A stretch of 7,330 bases of DNA from DASPLH01 sp035627675 (lineage in GTDB: Bacteria > Acidobacteriota > Terriglobia > Terriglobales > Acidobacteriaceae): assembly GCA_035627675.1 (NCBI GenBank), contig DASPLH010000184.1, forward strand, positions 1 through 7,330, given 5' to 3'. Shown in pieces: positions 1-5,878 of this stretch. The position numbers and the translations under genes were made by a program. The notes under the pieces were generated by a model. The model was not told where the DNA came from. It did no database searches and worked only from the letters and a program-made list of their open reading frames with translations. Within the stretch, counting starts at the first letter, position 1. Every line of letters begins with the position of its first letter.

Positions 1-2702
1 CAGATTGCCCGCATCTCGTTGTTCTCGCCGAGCATGTTGGAGTGCACTTTCGCGACCTTTTCGTCTTTCGCGATCTGCAACAGCCGGCGGTACAGTTCCT
101 TGCCGAGTCCCTTGCCCTGGTACTCGTCACGCACAAGCGCCGCGAGTTCCGCTTCGTTGCGCCCGTGCAGTTTGCTCATGCGGCCGACGCCGATGACTTC
201 CGGAGAACCGTCGGCGTTCTTGCGCTCGACGACCAACGCCATCTCGCGGTCGTAATCGATGAAGCAGATCCGTGTGAGGCGTTCGTGGGCCGTACGCTGC
301 GAGAGCTTTAACGGCTGGAAATAGCGGAGATAGACCGTGCGCTCGCTGAGCTTCTTGTGGAAGTCCACCATCAGCGGCTCGTCCTCCGGACGAATCGGGC
401 GGATCGTAACTTCCTCCCCATTCTTCATCTTCCAGCGGTCCACGTACTTCGCCGGATAGGGCTGGATGGCCGACTTGGGCAGCTCATCGTCGGGGACTCC
501 GGCCTCGTGCACCACCACGCGGGCGTCGAGCGCAAGCAGGCGCTCCGGCGAAGCCAGCAGCGGGTTGATGTCGATCTCCTTGATCCATGGATTCTCGATC
601 ACCAGCTCGCTGAAGCGCACCATGAGCTGTTCAAGCGCCCCGAGGTCCACGGGCTTGCGTCCGCGAACGCCCTTGAGCGCCTTGTAAATCTTGGTCTGCT
701 CCATCATGCGGCGCGCCAGCGTCGTGTTCAGCGGCGGCAGCGCGAGCGCCTTGTCCTTGAACACCTCGACCAACTGGCCGCCCATGCCGAACAGCAGCAC
801 CGGGCCAAACTGCGAATCCAGCGACGAGCCGAGGATGATCTCGTATCCCTCGAGCTTCGCCATCGGCTGGACGGTGACTCCGTTGAAGTGCTCCGCACCG
901 GCTTTCTCTGTCACCGAGACCTTGATGCGCTCGAACGCGCTGCGCACGGCCTCGCCATCCCGCAGGTTCAGCTGCACGCCGCCGACGTCCGTCTTGTGCG
1001 TGATGGTCAGCGAGTGCAGTTTCAGCACCACCGGGAAGCCGATCTTCCCGGCCCACTTCACGGCTTCGTCGGCGGTGTTGGCGATCTCCGTCTGCGTGGT
1101 CGGGATGCCGTACGCCTCAAGCAGTTTCTTCGACTCGTACTCGGTCAGGATCGTGCGGCCCGACTGCCTCACGCTTTGGATGATCTGCCTGGCGCGCTCG
1201 CGATTGAGATTCTCCTCGGTCGAGGCCAGCGCCGGAGTCTCGTACAGGCCGCGCAGATTGTAGGCGTATTGCCACATATAGTTGAAGGCGCGCACTGCCG
1301 TATCCGGGAAGGCGAAGCTCGGAATGCCGATGTTGTTCAGGATGTCTTCACCGGCGGCTACCGAAGTCCCTCCCATCCAGCTCGCGAGCACGGGCTTGCC
1401 CAGCGTGTTCGCATAGGGCTTGAGGTGCTCGGCGATCTGTGTCGGATTTGTCATGCCCTGGGGGGTCATCACCACCAGCATGCCGTCGATACTCGGGTCC
1501 TGCGCCGCGATCTCGAGCGACTTCGCGTAGCGCTCCGGCTCGGCGTCGCCGAGGATGTCCACCGGGTTGTTGTGGCTCCAGGCCGATGGCAGGATCGCAT
1601 CGAACTTCTGCATCGTCTCCGGCGAGAGCTCGGCGAGTTCGCCGCCGCCGGCGATCAGCGCATCGGTGGCCAGCACTCCGGGGCCGCCTGCGTTGGTCAC
1701 GATGCAAAGCCGGTTGCCCTTCGGCCTCGGCTGCTTGGCGAGCACCTCGCTCATGTAGAAGATGTCGGCGATGGAGTTCACGCGCAGCACGCCCACCCTG
1801 CGAAAGGCGGCGTCGAGCACGTCATCGCTGCCCGTCAGCGATCCGGTATGCGACGCGGCCGCCTTGGCCGCGGCCGCCGTGCGTCCGGCCTTGATGACGA
1901 TGATGGGCTTGGTCAGAGAGACCTCGCGGGCCGCGCTGAGGAAGGCTTTCGCGTCGCCGATCGATTCCATGTAGATCACGATGGAATGCGTGCGCGGGTC
2001 ATTGCCGAAGTAGTCGATGAGGTCGCCCCAGCTCACATCCAGCATCGAGCCGGTGGAGACAAAGGAGCTGAAGCCGACGTTCTCTTTCAAACTCCAGTCG
2101 AGCACCGCCGTGCAGAGCGCTCCACTCTGGCTGATGAACGCCACGTTGCCTGGCCGCGCCGAGGTGGCCGCGAAGGTAGCATTCATGCCCTGCAGCGGAT
2201 TCATCACGCCGAGGCAGTTCGGACCGATGATCCGCATCTTGCCGCGGATGACGTCCATGACTTCGGACTCAAGCTGCCGCCCGCGCGGACCGGCCTCTTT
2301 GAAACCCGCGGAGATCACGATGCCGCCGCGCACGCCCGTGTCCACGCACTCGCGCATGATTCCCGGCACGGTCTCGGCCGGAGTGGTCACGACCACGAGG
2401 TCCGGAGCTTCGGGCAGCTCGCGCACGGATGGATAGGACTTGATGCCGAGGATGTTCGGGCGCTTCGGGTTGACCGGATAGATGGTTCCGCCGAAGGGGC
2501 TGCTGAGCAGGTTCCACAACACCGTGCGGCCCACGCTGCCCACGCGCTCGCTTGCGCCTACCAAAGCTACGCTGGCCGGTTTGAAGATGGGATCGAGTGG
2601 ATGCCGGTCCGAACGCAGCACGTCATGCGCCGGATCGCGTTGGGTGGTCTGGTTGCTTGATTTGGAGACTCTGGAAGTAGAAGGAGGATTCGTAACACCC
2701 AT
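1..2702 (-). CDS. Pat-type fused ADP-forming acyl-CoA synthetase / GNAT protein acetyltransferase (C-terminus cut by window edge)
   Basis: Reading from the ATG at 2702 there are 900 codons without a stop, so the gene runs off the left edge. A CoA-binding Rossmann domain spans about residues 35-130 (VALVGASERVGSVG). Succinyl-CoA-ligase-like flavodoxin folds span about 150-490 (GPNCLG at 160; SHTGSLTGSD with His285). An ATP-grasp domain spans about 515-740 (Lys561, HKTDVGG at 569, EIDINP at 709). A GNAT acetyltransferase starts near 765 (VTIRPIRPEDEP), with acetyl-CoA loop QGKGLG at 862-867 and candidate catalytic Glu852. This matches the order in enterobacterial Pat/PatZ, which acetylates lysines of enzymes such as acetyl-CoA synthetase; the family is near 890 residues, so only a short tail is missing. 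His285 sits where ADP-forming acetyl-CoA synthetases carry the phosphorylated His, so the synthetase half may be active. Cytosolic. It is divergent from purM. The fusion call is firm; the substrate is not known. Confidence 0.93.
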   Translation of the reverse strand, partial: MGVTNPPSTSRVSKSSNQTTQRDPAHDVLRSDRHPLDPIFKPASVALVGASERVGSVGRTVLWNLLSSPFGGTIYPVNPKRPNILGIKSYPSVRELPEAPDLVVVTTPAETVPGIMRECVDTGVRGGIVISAGFKEAGPRGRQLESEVMDVIRGKMRIIGPNCLGVMNPLQGMNATFAATSARPGNVAFISQSGALCTAVLDWSLKENVGFSSFVSTGSMLDVSWGDLIDYFGNDPRTHSIVIYMESIGDAKAFLSAAREVSLTKPIIVIKAGRTAAAAKAAASHTGSLTGSDDVLDAAFRRVGVLRVNSIADIFYMSEVLAKQPRPKGNRLCIVTNAGGPGVLATDALIAGGGELAELSPETMQKFDAILPSAWSHNNPVDILGDAEPERYAKSLEIAAQDPSIDGMLVVMTPQGMTNPTQIAEHLKPYANTLGKPVLASWMGGTSVAAGEDILNNIGIPSFAFPDTAVRAFNYMWQYAYNLRGLYETPALASTEENLNRERARQIIQSVRQSGRTILTEYESKKLLEAYGIPTTQTEIANTADEAVKWAGKIGFPVVLKLHSLTITHKTDVGGVQLNLRDGEAVRSAFERIKVSVTEKAGAEHFNGVTVQPMAKLEGYEIILGSSLDSQFGPVLLFGMGGQLVEVFKDKALALPPLNTTLARRMMEQTKIYKALKGVRGRKPVDLGALEQLMVRFSELVIENPWIKEIDINPLLASPERLLALDARVVVHEAGVPDDELPKSAIQPYPAKYVDRWKMKNGEEVTIRPIRPEDEPLMVDFHKKLSERTVYLRYFQPLKLSQRTAHERLTRICFIDYDREMALVVERKNADGSPEVIGVGRMSKLHGRNEAELAALVRDEYQGKGLGKELYRRLLQIAKDEKVAKVHSNMLGENNEMRAI

Positions 2703-2706
2703 GAGT

Positions 2707-2728
2707 GCGTACCCCTCTCGCGGTACGC
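2707..2728 (-). promoter_or_regulatory. Hairpin presenting the Shine-Dalgarno of the Pat-type gene
   Basis: Seven-base arms GCGTACC (2707-2713) and GGTACGC (2722-2728) are perfect inverted repeats with an 8-base loop. Read on the minus strand the loop is GCGAGAGG, and the purine run GAGAGGGG continues into the stem, ending about 9 bases before the ATG at 2702. This is the only good ribosome binding site for that start and supports it. Part of the Shine-Dalgarno is paired in the folded form, so the hairpin could tune translation, or it could be a DNA operator. The repeat is directly visible; any regulatory role is inferred. Confidence 0.5.
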
Positions 2729-2731
2729 AAC

Positions 2732-2739
2732 AGTGTATA
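2732..2739 (-). promoter_or_regulatory. Possible -10 region for the Pat-type gene
   Basis: The minus strand reads TATACACT here, giving TATACA or TACACT as a -10 match (4-5 of 6). No recognisable -35 lies 16-18 bases upstream. Transcription would begin just before or within the hairpin at 2707-2728. Weak call from motif and position only. Confidence 0.28.
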
Positions 2740-2891
2740 TGGACACCCTCGATTCAGAGCCCCTGCCGCGGGCGGCAAGCTGAGGCGCAGGGCCGAAAAC
2801 GGAACCATGCGAAACCGAACGTGCGCGGCGCAGTCCACAGCCATCGATCTTCCATCAGGACCGGCGCGGAACGCCCGGAAACCCGTATTCC

Positions 2892-2900
2892 TGCTACAAT
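2892..2900 (+). promoter_or_regulatory. Extended -10 promoter for purM
   Basis: TGCTACAAT is an exact TGn extended -10 followed by a 5-of-6 -10 hexamer (TACAAT, 2895-2900). The expected -35 window is GC-rich and does not match TTGACA, as is common for extended -10 promoters. The 5' leader before the ATG at 2956 would be about 48 bases. I see no purine riboswitch-like fold in so short a leader. Confidence 0.5.
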
Positions 2901-2955
2901 CGAGTTTCGCGGACTCCCTGACAATCTACCCCGCACGGAACCTTGGCCTCGACCC

Positions 2956-3993
2956 ATGGAACAGAACACAATCACCTACGCCGACGCCGGTGTCAGCATC
3001 GATAGCGCAAACAAGACCAAGCAGCGCATCAAGTACCTCGCTCACCGCACCTTCAACAAGAGTGTTCTCAGCGAGATTGGCGGCTTCGGCGGCCTCTTCC
3101 AGGTCGACAAGAAGAAGTTTCGCGACCCCGTGCTCGTCTCCAGCGTTGACGGGGTGGGAACGAAGCTCAAGATCGCATTTGAAATGGGTCTGCACTCCTC
3201 CATCGGCGGCGACCTCGTCAACCACTGCGTCAACGACATCGCCGTGCAGGGCGCCACGCCGCTTTTCTTCATGGATTACCTCGCGGTAGGCAAGCTCGAA
3301 CCGGAGATCGCCGAGAAGGTCGTGCAGGGTGTCGCCGACGCCTGCAAGCACAACGGCTGCGCGCTCATCGGCGGTGAGACGGCCGAGATGCCGGGCTTCT
3401 ATCCGGAGGGCGAATACGATCTCGCCGGCTTTATTGTCGGGGCCGTGGATCGCGACCGCATCGTGACCGGCAAGACCGTCCAACCGGGCGATGTGCTCAT
3501 CGGACTGCCCTCGACCGGCTTGCATACGAACGGATACTCGCTTGCCCGCAAGCTGCTCTTCACCGTCGCCGGATATTCTCCGGAAACGTACGTGAACGAA
3601 CTGAAGGGCAAGGTCGGCAACGAGCTGATGAAGCAGCACAAGAGCTATTGGCCGGTGGTTCGCCGCGTGGTGGAGGGCGAAGCCGTCAGCGCGATGGCTC
3701 ACATCACCGGCGGCGGCATCACCGAGAACCTGCCCCGCGTGCTGCCCAAGGGCTGCGGAGCCGTCGTCGAACTCGGATCCTGGCCCGTGCTGCCGATCTT
3801 CGAGCACATGCAAAAGCTCGGAAACATCGAGCAGGCGGAAATGATGCGCACTTTCAACATGGGAATCGGCATGATCCTTGTCGTCCCGGCGAAGAAATTC
3901 AAGAAGGTCCAGAGCATCCTGGAACGTGCCGGCGAAAAGGGCTACACCATCGGCCGCATCGTCAAGGGCGACCGCAAGGTGCAATACAGCTAA
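2956..3993 (+). CDS. purM: Phosphoribosylformylglycinamidine cyclo-ligase (AIR synthetase)
   Basis: Cytosolic enzyme of de novo purine synthesis: it closes formylglycinamidine ribonucleotide to aminoimidazole ribonucleotide using ATP. The 345 residues equal the length of the E. coli enzyme. Family motifs occur in order: YADAGVSID at 8-16, DGVGTKLKIA at 65-74, VNDIAVQGATPLFFMDY at 92-108, GGETAEMPGFYP at 139-150, STGLHTNGYSL at 186-196 and AHITGGG at 248-254. RTFNMGIGM in the C-terminal AIRS_C half completes the two-domain fold. The ATG at 2956 was chosen because the protein starts exactly where the family does; the frame is open further upstream but without similarity. The Shine-Dalgarno is weak. 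The next gene on this strand is 0.5 kb away behind a terminator, so purM appears monocistronic and is not next to purN or other pur genes. Confidence 0.97.
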   Translation: MEQNTITYADAGVSIDSANKTKQRIKYLAHRTFNKSVLSEIGGFGGLFQVDKKKFRDPVLVSSVDGVGTKLKIAFEMGLHSSIGGDLVNHCVNDIAVQGATPLFFMDYLAVGKLEPEIAEKVVQGVADACKHNGCALIGGETAEMPGFYPEGEYDLAGFIVGAVDRDRIVTGKTVQPGDVLIGLPSTGLHTNGYSLARKLLFTVAGYSPETYVNELKGKVGNELMKQHKSYWPVVRRVVEGEAVSAMAHITGGGITENLPRVLPKGCGAVVELGSWPVLPIFEHMQKLGNIEQAEMMRTFNMGIGMILVVPAKKFKKVQSILERAGEKGYTIGRIVKGDRKVQYS

Positions 3994-4011
3994 GCTGTAC
4001 CGGGAAAGAAC

Positions 4012-4041
4012 AAAGGGCAGGCTCAACGGGCCTGCCTTTTT
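4012..4041 (+). terminator. Rho-independent terminator of purM
   Basis: A perfect 7-bp stem, GGCAGGC (4016-4022) with GCCTGCC (4030-4036), encloses a 7-base loop. It is preceded by AAA and followed by five T (4037-4041). It lies 18 bases after the purM stop. The A tract on the 5' side gives some terminator character on the other strand too. Confidence 0.88.
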
Positions 4042-4107
4042 CATTTACGCCTGTTTACCCGGCCTCACTTCGCCCGCTCCGGGTTCGCGGCATCCCAAGC
4101 TTTAGCT

Positions 4108-4131
4108 ACAAAGGGCAGGCGGTTCGCCTGC
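4108..4131 (-). terminator. Hairpin repeating the purM terminator arm; possible minus-strand terminator
   Basis: GCAGGCG (4115-4121) and CGCCTGC (4125-4131) form a perfect 7-bp stem with a 3-base loop. On the plus strand no T tract follows. On the minus strand the stem is followed by CCTTTGT, so it could weakly terminate the small minus-strand frame ending at 4170. The 13 bases ACAAAGGGCAGGC at 4108-4120 repeat exactly those at 4010-4022 in the purM terminator, suggesting partial duplication of that element. Confidence 0.4.
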
Positions 4132-4169
4132 ACCTGCCGTTGCACCGTTTTCTCGGCCTTGCCGGTCCG

Positions 4170-4373
4170 CTACGCAGCTTCGCGACCCGACTCAGGACAT
4201 CTAGGGGTGTGCGCAGCCTCCAGCACCTCGACGTGCTGCTCGTCCCACGCCCAACCCAGCCGTTTGCGGCACACAATGCACGTCACCTCGCTCAAAGGCC
4301 TGCCTGCATTGATTCTTCGAACGGCGTATTGATCGTTGGACGGCACGCATACCCCACTTGAAAGTTCGGCCAT
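4170..4373 (-). CDS. Possible small Cys/His protein, unrecognised (67 aa)
   Basis: Not recognised. From the ATG at 4373 the frame encodes 67 residues, with GGAAGG (4384-4389) ending 10 bases upstream as a plausible Shine-Dalgarno. The product contains CIVCRK, then HVEVLEAAHTPRC: a C-x2-C pair followed by His and Cys, which could bind a metal as a small zinc-ribbon-like protein. A hairpin with a short T run lies about 40 bases past its stop. In favour: ribosome site, metal-ligand pattern and terminator all agree. Against: the frame is short, in GC-rich DNA where chance frames are common. An in-frame TTG at 4427 would lengthen it by 18 residues without a better ribosome site. Confidence 0.38.
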   Translation of the reverse strand: MAELSSGVCVPSNDQYAVRRINAGRPLSEVTCIVCRKRLGWAWDEQHVEVLEAAHTPRCPESGREAA

Positions 4374-4539
4374 GCTAACGCCGCCTTCCGTGCGATGGAC
4401 GCGAACGAAGCCACTAGGAAGCTGCAAGAATTCACTTACTTCAACTCACAGAAGGCGTAACTCGTCCAACTTGTTTCCTGGGCTGAAAACGAAGTTGCGA
4501 AACCCCGGCCCCGGAAGGCTTCCCAGCCGGTTTTCAGCA

Positions 4540-4545
4540 TAGAAT
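4540..4545 (+). promoter_or_regulatory. Likely -10 box of the GAF gene
   Basis: TAGAAT matches TATAAT at five of six positions and lies 26 bases before the chosen start codon. No convincing -35 is seen 16-18 bases upstream. Transcription would begin near 4552, leaving a leader of about 20 bases that contains the ribosome binding site. Confidence 0.4.
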
Positions 4546-4558
4546 GAGACACATGAGT

Positions 4559-4563
4559 AGGGG
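4559..4563 (+). promoter_or_regulatory. Ribosome binding site deciding the GAF start
   Basis: AGGGG ends 8 bases before the ATG at 4572, an ideal spacing. It overlaps the alternative GTG at 4563, which would have no ribosome site of its own. The ATG at 4572 is therefore preferred. Confidence 0.6.
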
Positions 4564-4571
4564 TGTCAGCG

Positions 4572-5150
4572 ATGTCATTCAGCTCTGAGGATTCGAAGTT
4601 TCTGGTTCGGGGATTCGAGTACGTGGCCAAGAGCGCGAACCTGCAAGCCACGCTTGAGAATCTCGTGAAGGTCGCCAGCGAGTGCGTGGGCAGCAACGGT
4701 GGGTCGCTGTATCTGCTGGACGCGAAGCGTGGCGTTCTGACACCTTGCGTTCTCTACAATCTGCCCGAGGAGTACCTGGCCGGGTGCGCCGAAGTGCCGC
4801 TCGGAACGCAGTGTTGCGGCCGCGCGGCGCTCCACAAGGTGCCGTGGACCGTGTGCGACATGCTGACCGACCCGCTGTTCGCCGATTGTCGCGAGGCCGC
4901 ACGCGCCAGCGGCATCCGCGCGGCGTTCTCTGTCCCCGTGCTGGATGCGAATGGCGACTGCCTCGGTTCGCTGGCCTGCCACTTCCGGGAGCCGTACGAG
5001 CCCACCACCTACGCGCTGGAGCGCAATCGCCTGTTCGCCCAACTGATCGCGTTTGCCATCGCCCGGCGCCAGGCGATGACGGGCATCGGAGTGCAGCGCG
5101 CCATAGCCCCCGATCTCACCAAGGCAGTCTCGTCCACCGAGGCTATCTAG
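4572..5150 (+). CDS. Stand-alone, cysteine-rich GAF-domain protein
   Basis: 192 residues forming one GAF domain (about residues 15-170), a fold that binds cyclic nucleotides, haem, tetrapyrroles or small signals. Visible family features are a long N-terminal helix, the strand GGSLYLLD at 43-50, the block LGTQCCGRAALHK at 77-89, DMLTDPLFADCREAARASGI at 96-115, the strand AFSVPVLDANGDCLGSLACHF at 118-138, and a C-terminal helix. There is no kinase, GGDEF, HTH or PAS part and no membrane segment, so it is probably a cytosolic sensor acting on a separate partner. It carries nine cysteines (38, 59, 72, 81, 82, 95, 106, 130, 136), many for its size, so redox or metal sensing is possible. Domain call firm; ligand and partner unknown. 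It has its own promoter and terminator and so looks monocistronic. Confidence 0.88.
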   Translation: MSFSSEDSKFLVRGFEYVAKSANLQATLENLVKVASECVGSNGGSLYLLDAKRGVLTPCVLYNLPEEYLAGCAEVPLGTQCCGRAALHKVPWTVCDMLTDPLFADCREAARASGIRAAFSVPVLDANGDCLGSLACHFREPYEPTTYALERNRLFAQLIAFAIARRQAMTGIGVQRAIAPDLTKAVSSTEAI

Positions 5151-5257
5151 CTACACCCCTGCAACCGTACGTGCGAGTGGTCGCAGACCTGACAGACCGG
5201 CCGATCCTGGCCGGAGCCCTGTCGCGCAAGTCACCCCAAAACGTTCCCCCAAAAAGC

Positions 5258-5285
5258 AAAAGCCCACGCACTGGCGTGAGCTTTT
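5258..5285 (+). terminator. Bidirectional intrinsic terminator after the GAF gene
   Basis: A 12-bp stem with one mismatch pairs AAAAGCCCACGC (5258-5269) with GCGTGAGCTTTT (5274-5285) around the loop ACTG. The GC-rich core is flanked by A on the left and T on the right. On the minus strand the hairpin is followed by a longer T-rich tract from the complement of 5251-5261. It closes the GAF transcription unit about 107 bases after the stop. Confidence 0.75.
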
Positions 5286-5298
5286 GAAGATCAGTCCC

Positions 5299-5384
5299 GG
5301 GCATGAACGGGCGGGGGTTAGTTGAGGGAGGGCACGAATGCCGTTCACGCCCATATGAAACACCGAACCTTCCCAGGTCCGGTG
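5299..5384. other. Structured intergenic segment with nested inverted repeats
   Basis: Three foldable elements lie close together. An 11-of-13 long-range inverted repeat joins GGGCATGAACGGG (5299-5311) with 5340-5352. A small hairpin, GGCA-CGAA-TGCC (5331-5342), reads on the minus strand with a UUCG tetraloop. A 10-bp stem with one mismatch pairs 5361-5370 with 5375-5384 around TCCC and is followed by GGGTTTT. The segment lies between the GAF terminator and the CRP-like sites and has no credible coding frame. It could be part of a small RNA or leader. I recognise no known riboswitch or ncRNA family. Confidence 0.3.
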
Positions 5385-5429
5385 AGGGTTTTGAATGTAC
5401 ACATTGTGCGTGCGACCCCTGCGCCTTGC

Positions 5430-5445
5430 AGTGATTGCAATCACA
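5430..5445. promoter_or_regulatory. CRP/FNR-family operator, distal site
   Basis: AGTGA-TTGCAA-TCACA fits the CRP consensus TGTGA-N6-TCACA at nine of ten positions. The inner 14 bases (5431-5444) are a perfect palindrome, GTGATTGCAATCAC. The centre is at 5437.5, 35 bp from the proximal site. Confidence 0.6.
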
Positions 5446-5464
5446 CGCTGAACAGACGTTCGTT

Positions 5465-5480
5465 TGTGATGTAGCTCACA
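5465..5480. promoter_or_regulatory. CRP/FNR-family operator, proximal site
   Basis: TGTGA-TGTAGC-TCACA matches the CRP consensus half-sites at all ten positions with the correct 6-base spacer, and is preceded by TT. The centre is at 5472.5. With a -10 at 5502-5507 and a start near 5514 the centre would be at about -41.5, the class II activator position. That geometry is inferred from sequence alone. Confidence 0.65.
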
Positions 5481-5484
5481 CATC

Positions 5485-5514
5485 GTAACTAAGAGTAACC
5501 AAATAAAGGGTTAC
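5485..5514. repeat. GTAAC repeat cluster at the presumed promoter
   Basis: GTAAC occurs at 5485-5489 and again exactly 10 bp later at 5495-5499. The inverted copy GGTTAC (5509-5514) pairs with GTAACC (5495-5500) across 8 A-rich bases. Spacing of one helical turn and overlap with the presumed promoter suggest an operator for a second regulator. Function inferred. Confidence 0.4.
5502..5507 (+). promoter_or_regulatory. Candidate -10 box of the 87-aa gene
   Basis: AATAAA matches TATAAT at four of six positions in the only A/T-rich stretch of this leader. It sits about one promoter length after the proximal CRP-like site. No -35 is apparent, which suits an activator-dependent promoter. The leader would be about 70 bases. 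Confidence 0.3.
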
Positions 5515-5583
5515 CGAGGTACATCGGGCCGTAGGCAGCCGCTGTCCCGGAACACTCATCTCATCTTTTTTCGGAACTGCGTT

Positions 5584-5847
5584 ATGGATTTACAACGCAT
5601 CGATCTGATCGGCGGCGGGGAACACCCCAACACGCGGCTCATGGTCGGCGATTACATCGCCGACATCCTCGCCGACCGGCGTGGGCCGAACCCCATATTT
5701 CACTGGATCGTGCAGCAGATCGGTTCCGCCGACGTGCTCTACTGGGGCCAAGAGCACTCGTTTCCAGAGGCCGAGGCAGCCGCTTCCGACTGCCTGAGGC
5801 GGCTCGCGGCGTGCGAGCCCAGCCGGCGCGTCGAAGAACCGGCCTGA
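5584..5847 (+). CDS. Unrecognised small cytosolic protein (87 aa)
   Basis: Not recognised. The 87-residue product has no signal peptide or membrane segment. It reads as a compact soluble protein: an N-terminal part with LIGGGEHPN and a central stretch VGDYIADILADRRGPNPIFHWIVQQIGSADVLYWGQEHSF rich in aromatic residues (described here only by its main features), then an Ala/Glu-rich helix with one Cys and a charged tail. It is the only coding frame downstream of the tandem CRP-like sites, which is the main argument that it is real. The ATG at 5584 is the first in frame; the Shine-Dalgarno is poor (GGAA about 9-10 bases upstream). It converges on the TlpA-like gene with a 31-base gap and no clear terminator between them. 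Function unknown. Confidence 0.6.
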   Translation: MDLQRIDLIGGGEHPNTRLMVGDYIADILADRRGPNPIFHWIVQQIGSADVLYWGQEHSFPEAEAAASDCLRRLAACEPSRRVEEPA

Positions 5848-5878
5848 ACTCCCAACAGGCTGCGCGACCTTCTGCTGC

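Noticed and set aside
357..2660. Plus-strand open frame of 767 codons
   Set aside because: It is antisense to the Pat-type gene, whose protein has clear domains and motifs in the opposite strand. The frame is His/Arg/Leu-rich low-information sequence, typical of an antisense shadow in GC-rich DNA.
2482..2955. N-terminal extension of purM in the same open frame
   Set aside because: The extra 158 codons overlap the divergent gene and the purM promoter and have no family similarity. The ATG at 2956 gives exactly the normal PurM length.
2900..2955. Purine riboswitch before purM
   Set aside because: The leader is only about 50-60 bases and I see neither the three-way junction pattern nor a terminator/antiterminator pair.
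2926..4044. Minus-strand open frame of 372 codons across purM
   Set aside because: It mirrors the purM codons and has no recognisable motif; purM on the plus strand is unambiguous.
4563..4571. GTG at 4563 as start of the GAF gene
   Set aside because: It overlaps the AGGGG ribosome site, which is ideally spaced for the ATG at 4572.
5151..5483. Minus-strand frame of 110 codons
   Set aside because: It runs through the bidirectional terminator, the inverted repeats and a CRP-like site, and its sequence shows no domain or ribosome site.
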